Shown: positions 31,601-42,415, numbered from the stretch's first letter. The stretch is DNA of 64,000 bases from Rhynchopus sp. YZ270_cl-10 (GCA_964035575.1 OZ037892.1:372001-436000), one strand, 5' to 3'. The notes: generated from the letters alone by a model not told the origin. Program-made: numbers and translations.

Positions 31601-32193
31601 TCCAAATCCCAGCAGCGGATGGTGAAGTCCTCAGATCCGGAGAAGAGCGCGTCGTTGCCATCATGCGCCAGACAGAGCACGGAGCACTGATGGCCACTCA
31701 GCTGCAGGGTCGGCTCGAAGGTCTTCGACGACCATTTGTAGATCTGCCAATCATCGGATCCGGTGTACACATCGGGCCCGACAGAGATCATGCAGGTGAT
31801 ACGACCAGAGTGCTGCTTCCTCTCGAAGATGAGCTCAAGCTTCTTCTGGTCGAAGATGCGCAGGTATCCATCGCTGAGTCCGACCCACATGAGGGGGCCG
31901 TGCGCGAGGAGCGTGGTGACGTGCACCTCAGGCTTGCGGGGGATGATGTGCGACACCTCAGCCTGGAGGTTGCGGATCGAGATCGTGCCCTCCTGGTCTG
32001 CCGTCCAGATGTCGACGCTGTTCTTCGCCATATCCGGGCCAAACACAGACGAAACCTCCATGGCACGGATGTAGCCCTCAAACTCCTGGCTCGTAGGCTG
32101 CCTCGACCAATCCTGTTCGTCCTCGTCAAGCATCATCAAACGGTTCTCATCCGCAAGCTTCGCATGAGTCACATCCGACAGATAGTGGGCCAT
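28645..32193 (-). CDS. WD40 / helical / Lys-Ser repeat / PDZ protein
   Basis: The start ATG at 32193 has a CTTTCTCTAG acceptor about 25 nt upstream. A 57-nt intron (29518-29574, GTATAT...CTGCAG) is a multiple of three, so the unspliced frame also stays open; removing it gives 1163 residues and restores the Lys-Ser repeat. Order: WD40 propeller about 60-345 (IRCWDLENK, IKVWNTQTG, VKVWYADED). Next comes a long helical region about 350-770 with spaced YYxRW/FYxKxxxFA-type segments resembling Sfi1-like centrin-binding repeats. A KKSSKKK-rich tract follows at about 895-1050, and a PDZ domain near 1060-1130 (WLGMMIQVEMSDKVIV, GGPAALAGFGDND). The architecture suggests a cytoskeletal or flagellar scaffold. 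No named orthologue is recognised. Confidence 0.88.
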   Translation of the reverse strand: MAHYLSDVTHAKLADENRLMMLDEDEQDWSRQPTSQEFEGYIRAMEVSSVFGPDMAKNSVDIWTADQEGTISIRNLQAEVSHIIPRKPEVHVTTLLAHGPLMWVGLSDGYLRIFDQKKLELIFERKQHSGRITCMISVGPDVYTGSDDWQIYKWSSKTFEPTLQLSGHQCSVLCLAHDGNDALFSGSEDFTIRCWDLENKKERLGQGWPARNHSDGVTAIVICEVHLFSASRDGTIKVWNTQTGQMLKYLDRREGAITSLMKDPTSMRIWAGDTTGTISVYDALSLNLVTRMRDHADTYVKHLGLLVRLSSLKVWSLNGDGIVKVWYADEDNEYSVYQPRCDQLQDVVEDKRAQLIENFNQIEACKETHKMLTDRDNRRKANLAVEMGRKSRLATEAAYYNRVIQWIMKRREEAKCRQVSASLNQLTDLITVRTAYHRFEQYAHEQTELRRKVNMSRMLLEHTQHKLSTAYWRNLLTYVRQTKAHAQKAATSAVLGLRAEASVMGVYYLRWTRFVTRQKERHNRPKIAQTLKNNMERQAVSIFYKKIVDFADREKDNEQKRRTAGALTERNETSLRIRFYHKLQRWAKMGEEKRLSGNRGDMLANANSLRLMRSFYDLLLVNARSNSASALASELKLARQKNEDLEKLLSMQASYTDEQIDMELAQLERELQGILDETVATNAATTQTLKQQTEVRRTLSRTVVTINREAVPADQLAEVMLLLKGKSVSCGNDFDHLTEARDDGKKIGPSKLYEEGVKKVKKICISEAQRRGKELGCQVPSETVNEDGEWLMMDSVDAYLKKSIRGAASGIKDMIIGYDMMTINPAALNKVAHNVEVIANAGTLLDIVMRYFGMRKKSGAGDGRGSSKKKSSKVYYFFFCIFLKLFYVSLLQKKSSKKKKKSVKKTDEDGVVKTSKKSSKKKSSKKKKATGGPSMLSRKKKSSKKSTKKKSSKKKSTKKKSSKKSTLKKKSSKKSTKKKSTKKKSTKKKSTKKKSTKKRTLKKKKSTKKRTLKKKKTGKKKRTVKKPKIVRKPATSAMSGLARKKEVDPAKKPWLGMMIQVEMSDKVIVHNVAVGGPAALAGFGDNDVMINFGGAVITDVASFQAAFKLHAKAGAKIAVRALHNGDISQPFEAELAVGSFADKKNLDNQWGAGAETLEDAEKRAEAQEHHDDAPPTPPADQE
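29518..29574 (-). other. 57-nt cis-intron in the WD40/PDZ gene
   Basis: The coding strand reads AAG, then GTATATTATTTTTTTT ... CTTCTGCAG, then AAGAAG. Its A/T-rich composition contrasts sharply with the G/C-rich exons, and its translation (aromatic-rich) interrupts a Lys-Ser repeat. The length is divisible by three and contains no stop, so retention would insert 19 residues. Confidence 0.92.
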
Positions 32194-33464
32194 TTTGCCC
32201 TTTTATTTTTTATTTTTCCTAGAGAAAGGAAGTGAAAAGGAAGAGGAAGAAGGGGAGAACAGAAGGGAGGAGAAGAAGGAGTAGTTGAAAATGTAAAAAA
32301 AAAGTGCTTTTTTTTCGTTTTGAATACGAAAGGGGGGGGAGAGAGAGGAGGGAGAGGCGCAACGGAGGGGGGGTGTATGGTTGCTTTTGAGAAAAGTGTT
32401 TTTTTGTTTTTCAAAAGCCCCTAATGGAAGGGGGGGGTGGTGGGGGGGTCACGCAAAAAGAGGGGGGAAAAACAGAACTGAGCAAGTCAAAAAAAGCTAG
32501 GCTAGTTGTTTGACTAGGGTGGTAAAACAAATAAGGTAACTCCCTTTCCCTCCCCCTTTTTTCCCCTTTTTTTCCCGTCTTTACCCCAAATCCATTCGGA
32601 CAACAAAAAAAGAGAGCAACAAAACAATGTAGCTATTTTGAGGGGGGAGGCGTATGCGCGAATACGAAAAGAAAAAAAAAATTAACTTAACAAACCCTCT
32701 CGCGACAGTGTACCAAAAAGAGAAGTTGAACGTTGCAAACGCTTTACCGTACACTAGGCGGTGACAGGTGCGGATGCGGGCCCTACAACTGAAATGATAA
32801 TAAAAAAAAACCAGGGCGCGAGAGAGTGCCTTCACAACACAGAAACCAAGTTTATATCGTCCCTTCCCCTTTCCCCAACGTACAAGACGTGACACATTTC
32901 GGTACTCTTGGATGCTAAAAAAGTAAGGCGTTGTGCAAACGCCTCTGGGACGCAGGCACTCACAAAAAGGGGGGTATGGTAACAAAAAAACAAAACAAAA
33001 CACAAAATACAAACCCTCATGAAAGTGTGTTCCGGCAACGCTCAATGAAGGGAAAAAAAGCCTTGCGGAACTGCATTCTCTGGAGGGTGATAACACTGAG
33101 TCACTCCATAGGGGGAAAAATGGGGGATTTTTTGAACGAAAGCTGTCGTTTTTGCTTTGTGCAAAAACAACAACTTCTATTCAAAAAATGAAAAATGGGG
33201 GGAAAACGGAAAAATACAATTTGCATATTACACGCACACAGAAATATTGTTGACGCAGTCTTCGTTCTGTCAGAAGAAAAAAAAAAATGGGGGGGAAAAA
33301 GGGAAAGAAAAGTTTATAAGATGAACCTAAGCCTCACGCTTAGTCACCTTCAGGGGGGTTAGTTAGGCCGAAAAACCGGTTTTCGGAAAGAAAAGAGATT
33401 TGGGATTTTGAAGAAAAAAATTGTCCTGGACGGAGCTCACAGAACCCAACAGAATATAAAAAAA

Positions 33465-33492
33465 AGTAGCGTACCGTGCGCCTGCGGCGCAG
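33465..33492 (+). repeat. Short hairpin repeat family E (type copy)
   Basis: Core AGTAGCGTACCGTGCGCC then TGCGGCGCA; TGCGCC and GGCGCA form a 6-bp stem with a 3-nt loop. Other copies: about 10896-10922 (plus), 63448-63485 (minus), and within both hAT MITEs (about 5704-5732 plus, 42188-42215 minus). Unlike families A-D it is found in both orientations. Confidence 0.85.
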
Positions 33493-35128
33493 CCAACCAT
33501 TACGAGCGGCAGTCCACAGCTCTCTCCCCCCCTACCCATGCCCTAGTTTGGCTTGTAAAAATGTGCGAATTTATGTGACAATATGTTGTCGCAGGGGGGG
33601 ATGTTGCGTACCGTTGATGTACGTTACCATCCCACTCCTTCATCGCGTGCTGTCGCCGAAATAAATCGGAGCGCGAAAAGGTCCATTCACGCGGGGGAGA
33701 AAACCCAAAAAATCGGAAATTGGCGAGAAAAAAAAGTGAAGTTGGTATTGTGCAATTCTCTGAGACGCAGGCACTGACACTCCGCGGGTTATCAAACCCC
33801 CGGAGTGTTGCAGGAAAACAAAAAAAACCTAACTAATACCCTGGTCACCTTGACCTTTAAAAAAAAACAGCCTCGACTTGACGGGGAAAATACTGGGAGG
33901 GGGGATACAAATGTCTCTTTTTTTAGAAAACGGTGTCAAAAAAAGTCTCCGAAAAAAGAGGAAAAATATTTTCCTCAAATAAAATCGTTCAAGGGGCAGA
34001 TAACCCTTCCCCCTTTTCCCCCACCCCCTGCCTCCTGCCTCCTGCCTGTGACCATCTTTACAGCGTGGATGTTAAATATCCGACACAGAATGGGTCATTT
34101 TTAATTGGCTAACTTCAACACTGTTTCAGTGCTATAAAATTAACGCATGCAAGGAGGCTGGGAAGGGGGCAAGAAGAGGAGGGGACAAAAACCAGACAGG
34201 TGTATCAGTTGACTTGAAATACAAAAACCTCGTCAGTGTACCTTAGTGACAAAATACACGCGAGTTAAATGGTGCTCGTACAGAACGCCTCGGATACAGC
34301 GTAGCGGTGGGTCACAAGCACCAGTGAAGATACCTCCCAATGTGAGGGGGGGAAGTGCAAATACCCCCACCGATGCTACACCAGCGGATTAGGTCTAGGC
34401 TAGGCTAGCCTCAACTACTACGAGATTTCTGAAGTATTGACACTCACCTGTCCGAGGACGGGTTATGTACACACACCATCGCTTTTTATAAAATCTGGCT
34501 TCATCACCTCCGTCACTTCATCTGCAAAAACACATTTTATTAAAATTCGAAGAGAGAAGTTGAAAAAATAAACTTGCCTGAAATAAAAAAATGCTGGATT
34601 GGCTTTTCAAGGCTTTCCTTTGGAAGAAGAAAAGTTTGTTAAAAATGATACGGGGCCTATCTGTGCTTCGTCATCAAAAAAAATAAAGAGAAATTGAATG
34701 TGCAAACATAAAAGTGAAGTTATTGATGCAGGCACCTCCCGCTGACCCACATATGATGACAACTGGATGAAAGCACAACTACAATACGGCAAGGGCAAAA
34801 TCGAACAAAAAAAAAAAAACACCGTGCTCGGGCACAGACACGCATTCCCTCCTTTTTGTTGTTGTGTCGACACGAAAAGAAGAAAAAAAAAAAAACGCGC
34901 GCACAGGGAAAGAAACGAGGGGTAGTCAATCTTGGCTGGGGGGGATTCTGGGGGTTATCATGTCAACAGGACAAGGTGAAGGCAGTGATAGACATCTAAT
35001 GACGCTCCACTACACAAAATACAGTTTTCTTTGTTTTTTTTTTTTTTGTTTCGCAAAATCCAATCAAAGTTCCCAAGCCTTTGTTGAAAGCTCGGCGGTA
35101 CGTTTTCTTTGTTTCGTTTTTATTGAGT

Positions 35129-35217
35129 ATGGTACAAAACGGGGGGCGGGGTTTCACAACTTTTTACACCCACATAGTTGTGAAAAGTTGTGAAACCCCG
35201 CCCCCCGTATGCACCAT
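35129..35217. repeat. 89-bp GC-rich palindrome
   Basis: Arms of about 38 bp starting ATGGTACAAAACGGGGGGCG on the left are mirrored on the right with few mismatches, around a short A/T spacer. It would form a very stable hairpin. No target duplication or coding sequence was seen; it is probably a minimal MITE. Confidence 0.8.
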
Positions 35218-36247
35218 TGTCAGAGTATTGATTATCCCAAAACTTTCTGCAGCAAATAGGGTAAACTTTTAATCAAGAATTTGTGAATCAATTTCAAAAA
35301 AAAACAAAGACTTTTTTTAAAAAAGGTCATAATTGCAGGTTCTGCAAAAAAGAATAAAAAGGTTGACACAAAAAAAAAGTAAAAAGGTGAGATGAACCTA
35401 AGCCTACCGTGCTTCGTCACCTAGAAAGAAAGAAAAAAGTAATAAAAAACTTTGAAAAGGATGACCTGGACCTCACAAAGGCACAAAACACCCTTATTTT
35501 CACAAAGATACACACCGCGCAAAAAAAGATTCATTTTTTGCTGGGTGTTCCAAGAACCATCAAAATTCACAATCGTCTGAGAGAGAACCACAGGTTCTGT
35601 TACCTTCTAAGGCTAGGGAGAGTATATTATCTGAACCCATCCACATCACAAACACAAATCAATCACCCAGAGGAGGTGCTCACATTCAAGCAATGCAATT
35701 TTTCAAAAGAAGAAAAAGGAATCTTTATTGATGCAGGCACCTCCGACTGACCTACAATACCAGCCCCACTTCCCTAACGAGAGAAACCATAGCAGATAGA
35801 CACGAACGCCCCCTTTTTTTCCCCCCTTGTACAAAAAACCCCCATCCCTTTCCCGAACAATATTTTCAAAAAATAATAAAAAAATCACCACATTTTTTTC
35901 AGCAACTCAACTGTCTCATACATAAATAGGGGAGGGTAACATTCCACAGTAAAGACTTATCCGAACACTACACCAAACACATCACCTTCTCCCAGCTTTA
36001 ATACAAAGCACAAAAAGAAAAAGTAGAGATGAAATACAAAGCCCTCTCGTGAACAGTGTACTAAAAAAAACACCAAAAAAGCGTAAAAACGCAAAATTGG
36101 TTGTATTAGTGTAGTCACTCCCACCCCATGAGCATTCCACTAAGGCTCCCCCCTTTTTTTTGCTCCGCATTTTTTATAAAGAAATTGTTTTGAGAACCCC
36201 AAAAAAAACCGAAAGAAAAGCACCAGAAAAAGTTGTACTTTTTTTTT

Positions 36248-39200
36248 TTATTGCTGCGCAACTGCCGCATCAATCTTCTTTTTCCTCCAGAGGTTTTTGA
36301 ACCATTTTTGGTAGCCCTGAGCTGGGGTTGGGGATACGAGGGAACCCTCCCAATTTGCCTTTTCAGGGTCGACCAAATGAGCCACATTCGCTAACGACGC
36401 TTCGGAAACACCTTCTGTATGTGGCGCAGCCAGCCGCCCTTGGTTGCTTTCCGTCAAATTCGCAAGGTGGTTTGGGAGCACGGAGGAGCCGACCTTCTTG
36501 TACTTCTTCCTTTTAAAGACCTCGATGATCTCCTCCTGAGTATTCTTGCAGGCGCACGCACCGTTAATCTCTGCGTCCTCCACCTGCCAATACAAAAGCC
36601 CATGACGTACACCGATCACGATACCACGTTTTCCTTGGCCTTTGTACTTCATGTGAGTCGCAGCGATGATGTCACCAGAGGCGAAGTTGAACGGCCGCAA
36701 CGCTTCAGTGCGGATGTCAAAACGGAGGAGACGCTTAGTAAGGTGCTGCGGGTAGAAGAAGACGGGGCCTTCAATCTGGTCGCACTGCCGCACCACTTTG
36801 TTCTCGCGGACGAAAACACCGTGCTGTGGTTTGGCCACAAAGAAGCGCTCGTCCTCAATCGTACCGTCATGGTTCCCAACAGGAAGGTCCAGACTCACCC
36901 CCACCCAGCATCCATCGTAAGTATCACCCTTATCAGCAAAGTGAGGAAACCCAATGTACTTAATGATACCAGGTTGCTCGCTGCCGTCAGGACGCACCAC
37001 CTTCACACGGTCGTCGATCTGAGAAAAAAAGGGCGGAATGTTAAGCTTATATTCAAGAGCTAATCGATAAATCTAGTCGGATTTATGTAGACACTGTAAA
37101 CCATTCTCCGTTGTTCCCCTATAGAAGGAAGACCATCGCCTGAGAGCCTGGCCCCCTTTTCCAAAAGAGAAAGTGAAAGGTGCAAACATCTCCGTATACC
37201 AGACACAGGCTGCACTGGGTTACTATAAAACATAATTCCTTCCAAAAAAAAAAAAAAAAAAAAAAGAAAAGTTTATAAGATGATCCTAAGCCTCTCGTGC
37301 TTAGTCGCCTTGCAAAAAACCCACCCCAAAAAGAAAAAGGAAGAAAAGCTTGCAAAAAAATAGCAGAATTTCCCCTAAACATCATCCTTCCCTAAAGCAT
37401 ACCGTCATATCTTCTGGGAGCTTGCTGTAGCACAAACCCGACTTGGATGAGGTGCGGGACAATGCAGATCCACGAGAGGACCTGCGTGAGGATACTGACG
37501 CTGCCCCGCTTTGACGCACTTCATCGATGTCCAACGGGCTGTGCACTGGGGTGGTGAGGTCTGTTGGGTCTGCCGGCTCGGAGGCGACGGAGTCTGCCAT
37601 GGAGGAGGCCCTGCCGTGCGAGGAAAGGTAGTCGGGACGGCTCCGGTCCTCAAAGTCGACCCAGCCTGACAGCTCATCCAGCTCGTCATCGCTGATCTGG
37701 TCACCCCAGGTGTCGGTCCCTGCGGTGCCACAGCTATAGACACTTTCGATCTCGTCGTCGTCATCAAACGTTCTATGGCGGCGGGCAGAGCGCATGCCTC
37801 CTGGTGTAGGGCGTGCAGGCTTTTGTTGCAACTCATCTTGCAGTCTTGTTGGTGCGTCGACAAACTCCTTCAGGCACAGTCCACGGTATTGCTGTCCGGC
37901 AAGGTACAAATCGTTGAGGTACCCAATGAGCTTTCCCTGGTCGCCTTCACCGATGCCCTGGGTACGGCAGAAGCGTGAGAGCTTCCTCCTTGCAGCGCCG
38001 TAGGAGCGGTTGTAGCCCTCCTGCAGGGCGCGGTTGATGATGAGGTTGCCCAGGCGGCGGGACTCCTGCTTGGATGCGCAGGCAGCGAAGATGTCGGTCT
38101 CCGCAATCTCCTCCTTCTGTTTGCGCTCCTTCGGGGTCGGGGTCGCCTTCTCCTTCTCCTTCTCCTCAGGCTTGTCCTTCTTGACCTTTTCCTTAGGAGG
38201 AGGAGGGTTCGCTGGTGTGGCCATAGGTTGGATGGGCTGCTGTTGGAACTGTTGGTTCTGTTGGTTCTGTTGGTTCTGTTTAGGGGGGAATTGTTGCGGT
38301 GGAGGCTGTGGGGTAGGCTGAGCAGGTTGGGCGACAATCTGGGTTGGGGCGTATTGTGGCTGGTGTTGTGGCGGTGGTTGCTGGTGTGGTTGCTGCTGGG
38401 GTGGTGGAGGCTGTTGCTGGGGTGGGGGCTGGTATGCCGGGCTCGGATACCCGTGCTGGTAAGGCTGCGGGACGGCGACGTTGTGTTTCTTGAATGCCTC
38501 GACCGCCGCACCTCTGCTCTTGTAGACGGCAGCTTCGTGGTAGAGTTGTGCGAGGTCCATGGGGGGTTGGGGCTGGGGTGGTGCAACGGGCTTGTTGTTG
38601 TTGACACGCTTTGCACCGCAGAGGGGTGCGGACTGGGTGACCCACTGCGAGAGTGCGTCCTGCGTGAGCTGTGTCGGCTGTGTCACGTACTGCGACATGG
38701 GGAGGTGCGACGCAGCCTCTGCCTGCATCGACGTCGACACCTGCGCTGCAGGGAGCTGCACTGCTGTGGGGAACGCCTGCGCACTCCCTGCCGCAGGCTG
38801 GGCTGGCTGTGCAGGCTGGGTAGGCTGTGCAGGCTGCATCGGGTATACAGGCTGCAACGGCTGGGGCTGGAACCCTGCCTCCGGTGGCAGCGAGTTGGTC
38901 CTCTGCGGTACTTGCTGGTGGTTCATGACAGGCTGCATTTGCGGCTGCATCACAGGCTGCTGCTGCTGCTGCTGCTGCACCTGCTGCACCTGGTGTGGCT
39001 GCTGTGGTTGCTGTTGCATATGCATGACCTGTTGAGGCTGTTGCATCATGGGCGCAGGCTGGATCGGCATGACCTGCTGAGGGTACTGCTGCTGCTGCTG
39101 CTGAGGAACCTGAGCCACCGGTGTCGAAGGCTGCGACTGAGGGAACGGTGCCTGCACCCCCCCTGCCGTCAACGGCGACGCTGCAACAGGAGTGGTCGGG

Positions 39201-39916
39201 GAATGCGCTGCCGTGTCCACATCGACCTGCGCATAAGGGTCATGCCGGTACCCCGCCTGCTGGCTTGGCGACACCACTGCCGCAGGCTTGGGCTCCTCAC
39301 CCACACCCAACGCTGCAGACAGACGCTCCCGACACGCCTCATCCACGGAGGTCATCTTCTTGAGCTCCTCCATGCGCTTTCTGTAGAGTGCGCGGTGGCG
39401 CTGTTCGGAGAAGCCACGGGCCTGCTCGACGGAGACGTAGAGGGTGCAGAGGAAGACGAGGGAGGGTGCGTTGGGGATGTGGTCCTTCGAACACTCTGCA
39501 CCGAACAGCGACCGCGCCATGCAGGAGTGCACGATCTTGCCACGCAGCAGTCCCTCTGCGTGCAGGGCACCAATGAAACTACCCAACCCGATGGCGGCAG
39601 GCAGCTGCCACGCCTGCGACGAATTGCCAAGCGTGTTGAACGTGCTTTCGCACTGTGAGAGCAGCGCCGCACGGAACCCCTTCGTCTCACCACTCTGGTC
39701 CAGACGCCCACACAAATGCGCTGCCGTTGCAGCAAGCTCCGGACAGAAGACAGCCTTGGTCGCAATCTCAACAATAAGCAGCTTCAAATGCTCCTCCACC
39801 TTCATCACATTCGCAAGGTGTGCACGCACAGTGCTGACACACGCATCCAAGGTCTCCGAGGATAACCCTCTAATGCTCAGCATCACATGAGTAGGGAAGG
39901 CGGGAACATCGGGCAT
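36248..39916 (-). CDS. MIF4G-domain protein with C-terminal CAP-Gly domain, two exons
   Basis: Exon 1 (37403-39916, 838 codons) and exon 2 (36248-37018, 256 codons) join in phase 0 across a 384-nt intron (donor GTATGC, acceptor TTTTTTTCTCAG), giving 1094 residues. Residues about 20-200 resemble an MIF4G domain: FRAALLSQCESTFN and IGLGSFIGALHAEGLLRGKI fit the helices of eIF4G-type repeats. A Gln/Pro-rich linker (about 230-600) follows, then a Lys/Glu-rich charged stretch, a helical region (about 625-715) and an acidic/Ser-rich segment. Exon 2 supplies a CAP-Gly domain from residue 839 (IDDRVKVV) with GNHDG at 886-890 instead of the usual GKNDG. MIF4G domains bind RNA helicases and translation factors; CAP-Gly domains bind tubulin or EB C-termini. 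Each exon frame alone is truncated at the splice junction, so joining is preferred. The intron carries a family A repeat. Confidence 0.8.
37019..37402 (-). other. 384-nt intron joining MIF4G and CAP-Gly exons
   Basis: The donor is ACG-GTATGC and the acceptor CCCTTTTTTTCTCAG-ATC. It contains a family A repeat (37265-37312), a family C-like repeat (about 37170-37210) and an A/T homopolymer run. Confidence 0.75.
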
Positions 39917-40621
39917 GGTGCTGCTTGGTACCTTCCCCTCTGTTTTGTTTGCGATAGTTAGATGGGAGAGGAAAAAACGTGGTTGATGGTATATTAGATT
40001 GGTCCATGTGGCATGAAAAGTGTAAAAAAAAAGTTGGGGGAGAGGTTCGTTTATGGGCTAGATAAAGGTCGTAGTGGGAGGTTAAATGAAAAAGCGAAAA
40101 AAAATGGTTGGTTCTCTCTGTATTGCTTTGGCTTTTGTCTTTTTTTTTGCCGAAAAAAGCATTTTAGTTTGGTGCTAACTGTGAGGTTGTAGGGAGGGAG
40201 GGGGAAAGGGGTACAGCTGTCTCACCTTTTGCGTAATCTTCCATGTCATGGGGGGTCCAAAAAAAAAACTGAGCTCGTGCGAAAACTGCATTGAGAAGCA
40301 AAAGAGGAGATTGGTGAAAAATATGCCACTCATACGACAAGCTTTTAAGAAAAAAAGCTTGGAAATAATGAATGTGTCCCTCTCGTACACACACATCTTT
40401 ACAAAGGGAAAGAGAGAAAAAGGTTAGCTATTGTACACACTGTGTCACAAAACTCCCAACGCCCAACTTTTGCATCATCTTTTTTATGGAAAACTTAGAT
40501 TCATATACTTTTCAGTTCACAGAATTGAAAGTATTTGAGAGGGTCAACACATCCGGGAAAACTTGAAAAAAACTTGAAAAAAGGCACCCATTCCCTCCCC
40601 TCTCTCCCCTCTCCACAAAAT
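39917..40621. other. Intergenic spacer
   Basis: A 705-bp spacer between the Vps37-like gene and the MIF4G gene. Poly-A/T runs only; no repeat family member or RNA gene was recognised. Confidence 0.5.
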
Positions 40622-41179
40622 TCATTGTGTGGTAACAGTAGAAACAAGATGCTGTGCAATGTCATTACCACTTTTTTCTAGTTTAAACCGATCGGAATAG
40701 AACTGTTTCCGTTCTTTTGTGTAGAGAGCGAGGAATTTTTCGGTGGGCATGGGTTCGTTTGTGCCGGATTCTGTTGAGCCGGAGATGTATTGTCGAAGGG
40801 TGTCTTCGGTGCTGTGTTCTAGAGCGGATACGGCTTCTTGCATATTTTCTACTACGTTCCGAGGACGAAGTTGATTCAGCGTTGCCTGCCGCCGTTCTTG
40901 AGAACTCTTCAAGACAGAAAGCTTCTCCCGCATCAGCTCCTGCGTCGCAGCCACATCACGCTGCACAGCCTCCAACGCCGTCTGCGCGGCAGTCAGCGCC
41001 ACATCCTTTTCCTCCTCTTCAGGGTCGACTACTACTGCACGCCGCTTGACCTCCCGCACGGCCGCGGTGTCGTGAAGGAACATATCATAGGCAGCTTCAT
41101 GCTTTAATATAGCAGTCAACTGATCCACACTCAGCCCACGCAGCTCAGCAGCGCTTTCTGCAAGGAGGTTTGCGTCCAT
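40622..41179 (-). CDS. VPS37: Vps37-like ESCRT-I subunit (Mod(r) domain)
   Basis: This is a 185-residue protein with the layout of a Mod(r)/Vps37 protein. The N-terminal helix LRGLSVDQLTAILKHE resembles the conserved LxxLSxxELxxLLxDE start. A long coiled coil of about 60-120 follows, and the C-terminus TLRQYISGSTES...EKFLALYTKERKQFYSDRFKLEK matches the family's FLxGxxxxxxFLxxYxxxRxxYHxRxxKxE end. Vps37 is a core subunit of ESCRT-I, which sorts ubiquitinated membrane cargo into multivesicular bodies. Its size is near the minimum for the family. A TTCATTTCTACAG acceptor lies on the coding strand roughly 50 nt upstream of the ATG. The assignment rests on overall pattern, not on a search. Confidence 0.75.
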   Translation of the reverse strand: MDANLLAESAAELRGLSVDQLTAILKHEAAYDMFLHDTAAVREVKRRAVVVDPEEEEKDVALTAAQTALEAVQRDVAATQELMREKLSVLKSSQERRQATLNQLRPRNVVENMQEAVSALEHSTEDTLRQYISGSTESGTNEPMPTEKFLALYTKERKQFYSDRFKLEKSGNDIAQHLVSTVTTQ

Positions 41180-42117
41180 CCGACTTTATTTTTTGAAAAA
41201 ACAATCGTTGTGTAAAGAGAGGTCTGTAGAAATGAATATGAATTGAAAAATACAAAAGAGAGAAGTTGAAAAGTGCAAACGCCTCACCGTTCATCGGCGG
41301 ACGCAGGGGGACTGCTTCTCCGCGGGGTTATCGAACCCCCAGAGAGCACTTCGTTGGGAAAAAAAATCTTCTCGTAGATAGCGTGGTGTGATCCAATAAA
41401 ACGTTGTTAAAAAAAAATGGGCGTTTGTAGGTGGAAAGCGGGTTTTCAAGAGTGTCGTTTTTATAATATTATCCATTGCGATTTCTGCAGGGGTGGGGTA
41501 CGGCTTCTGGTGGGGTGAACGACACGTTGGGATGAGGGGATGGTCCACCTGGGCGATAACAGCGAAAAATGCATTTCCGAGCAAATCTCTGTTCGCGGTG
41601 GGGTTACTTCTAGCCCAATACCCAGTATCTGGACCGGTCAGGCATGACCAGTGCACCGTGGGGGGTTTATTTGAAAAATAAAATAAAGTAAAACTGTAAA
41701 TCTGTTATCATTCAGGCACTATGTCACCAGCGCACCGTGGGGGGTGGGGGGAGTCAAAAATTTTTTTCCCTTCAAAAATGCGTTTATTTGAACATTTGAA
41801 TCAATCCCGGACCGGGGAAAATACGTACACGGTGGACTCCTTCTGGCAAAGGGCAAGTTATGCTGGTCATCAAAAAAAAAAAAACAAAAAGTCGCAAAAG
41901 CCGAAACATCTCTGCAGACGAAGGCGCTGTTTAAAAGGGTATAAGATGAACCTCAGCCTCTTTGTATAGTCACCTTCGATGACCATTGTTATCATGAAAA
42001 GGGGGGAAAGAAGGGGGAAATGATTGTAAGAATGTAAAGTTGGTTAAACTACCTGAATTTGATAAACGAATGTGTCTGCTTCGTACACACATTTTTTTTT
42101 TTTTTTGGAATTTAAAA

Positions 42118-42415
42118 CAGGCTCTCCGCTAGGATTTCCGATTTTGAAAATATTCTGTTGATGGTCCACGTTGGTGGGGTACATGCTTGCGCCGCAGGCG
42201 CACGGTACGCAACTTTTTTTTTTACCAACGCCCGATTTTGACTTTTTTGGGACGTTTGAGCACTCACCTCTCCATATCTTCTTCTCCTGAGCTTTTTTGA
42301 CAGGTAGAACGGGTCTGAACCACTTAGCAGAACTTTTTTTTTTTTTCTTTTTTTCCCCATTTTCAAAAAGTTCTGTTGACAATCAACAGAACTTTAGTAC
42401 CTAGCGGAGTGCCTG
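42118..42415 (-). mobile_element. hAT-type MITE, 298 bp, copy 2
   Basis: Same length and nearly identical sequence to 5503-5800, in opposite orientation. Ends are CAGGCTCTCCGCTAGG and CCTAGCGGAGTGCCTG, with a perfect 8-bp duplication ATTTAAAA (42110-42117 and 42416-42423). High identity plus intact duplications at both sites argue for recent activity. It carries a family E hairpin internally. Confidence 0.92.

Larger units (their letters stand above)
32194..36247. other. 4-kb gene-free, repeat-seeded interval
   Basis: It holds family B copies (about 32681, 34208, 36026), family C copies (about 32716, 32932, 33736, 34712, 35720), family A copies (33305-33350, 35379-35422), a family D copy (36097-36145), a family E copy (33465-33492) and the GC hairpin at 35129-35217. 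I found no exon or RNA gene. It is a possible boundary or simply long intergenic DNA within the cluster, since genes on both sides run the same way. Confidence 0.6.

Noticed and set aside
29695-32235. 846-codon plus-strand open frame
   Set aside because: It is the exact antisense of the WD40/PDZ gene. The G/C-rich codon bias of the minus-strand gene keeps the opposite frame open; its translation is Val/Leu/His/Gly-rich without domain patterns.
38228-39658. 476-codon plus-strand open frame, Leu/Arg-rich
   Set aside because: Antisense shadow of the Gln/Pro-rich region of the MIF4G/CAP-Gly gene.
41262-41340. T-arm-like hairpin GGGGTTATCGAACCCCC suggesting a tRNA or tRNA-derived SINE
   Set aside because: No D-arm, anticodon arm or acceptor stem can be drawn around it; it is the 3' part of a family C repeat.
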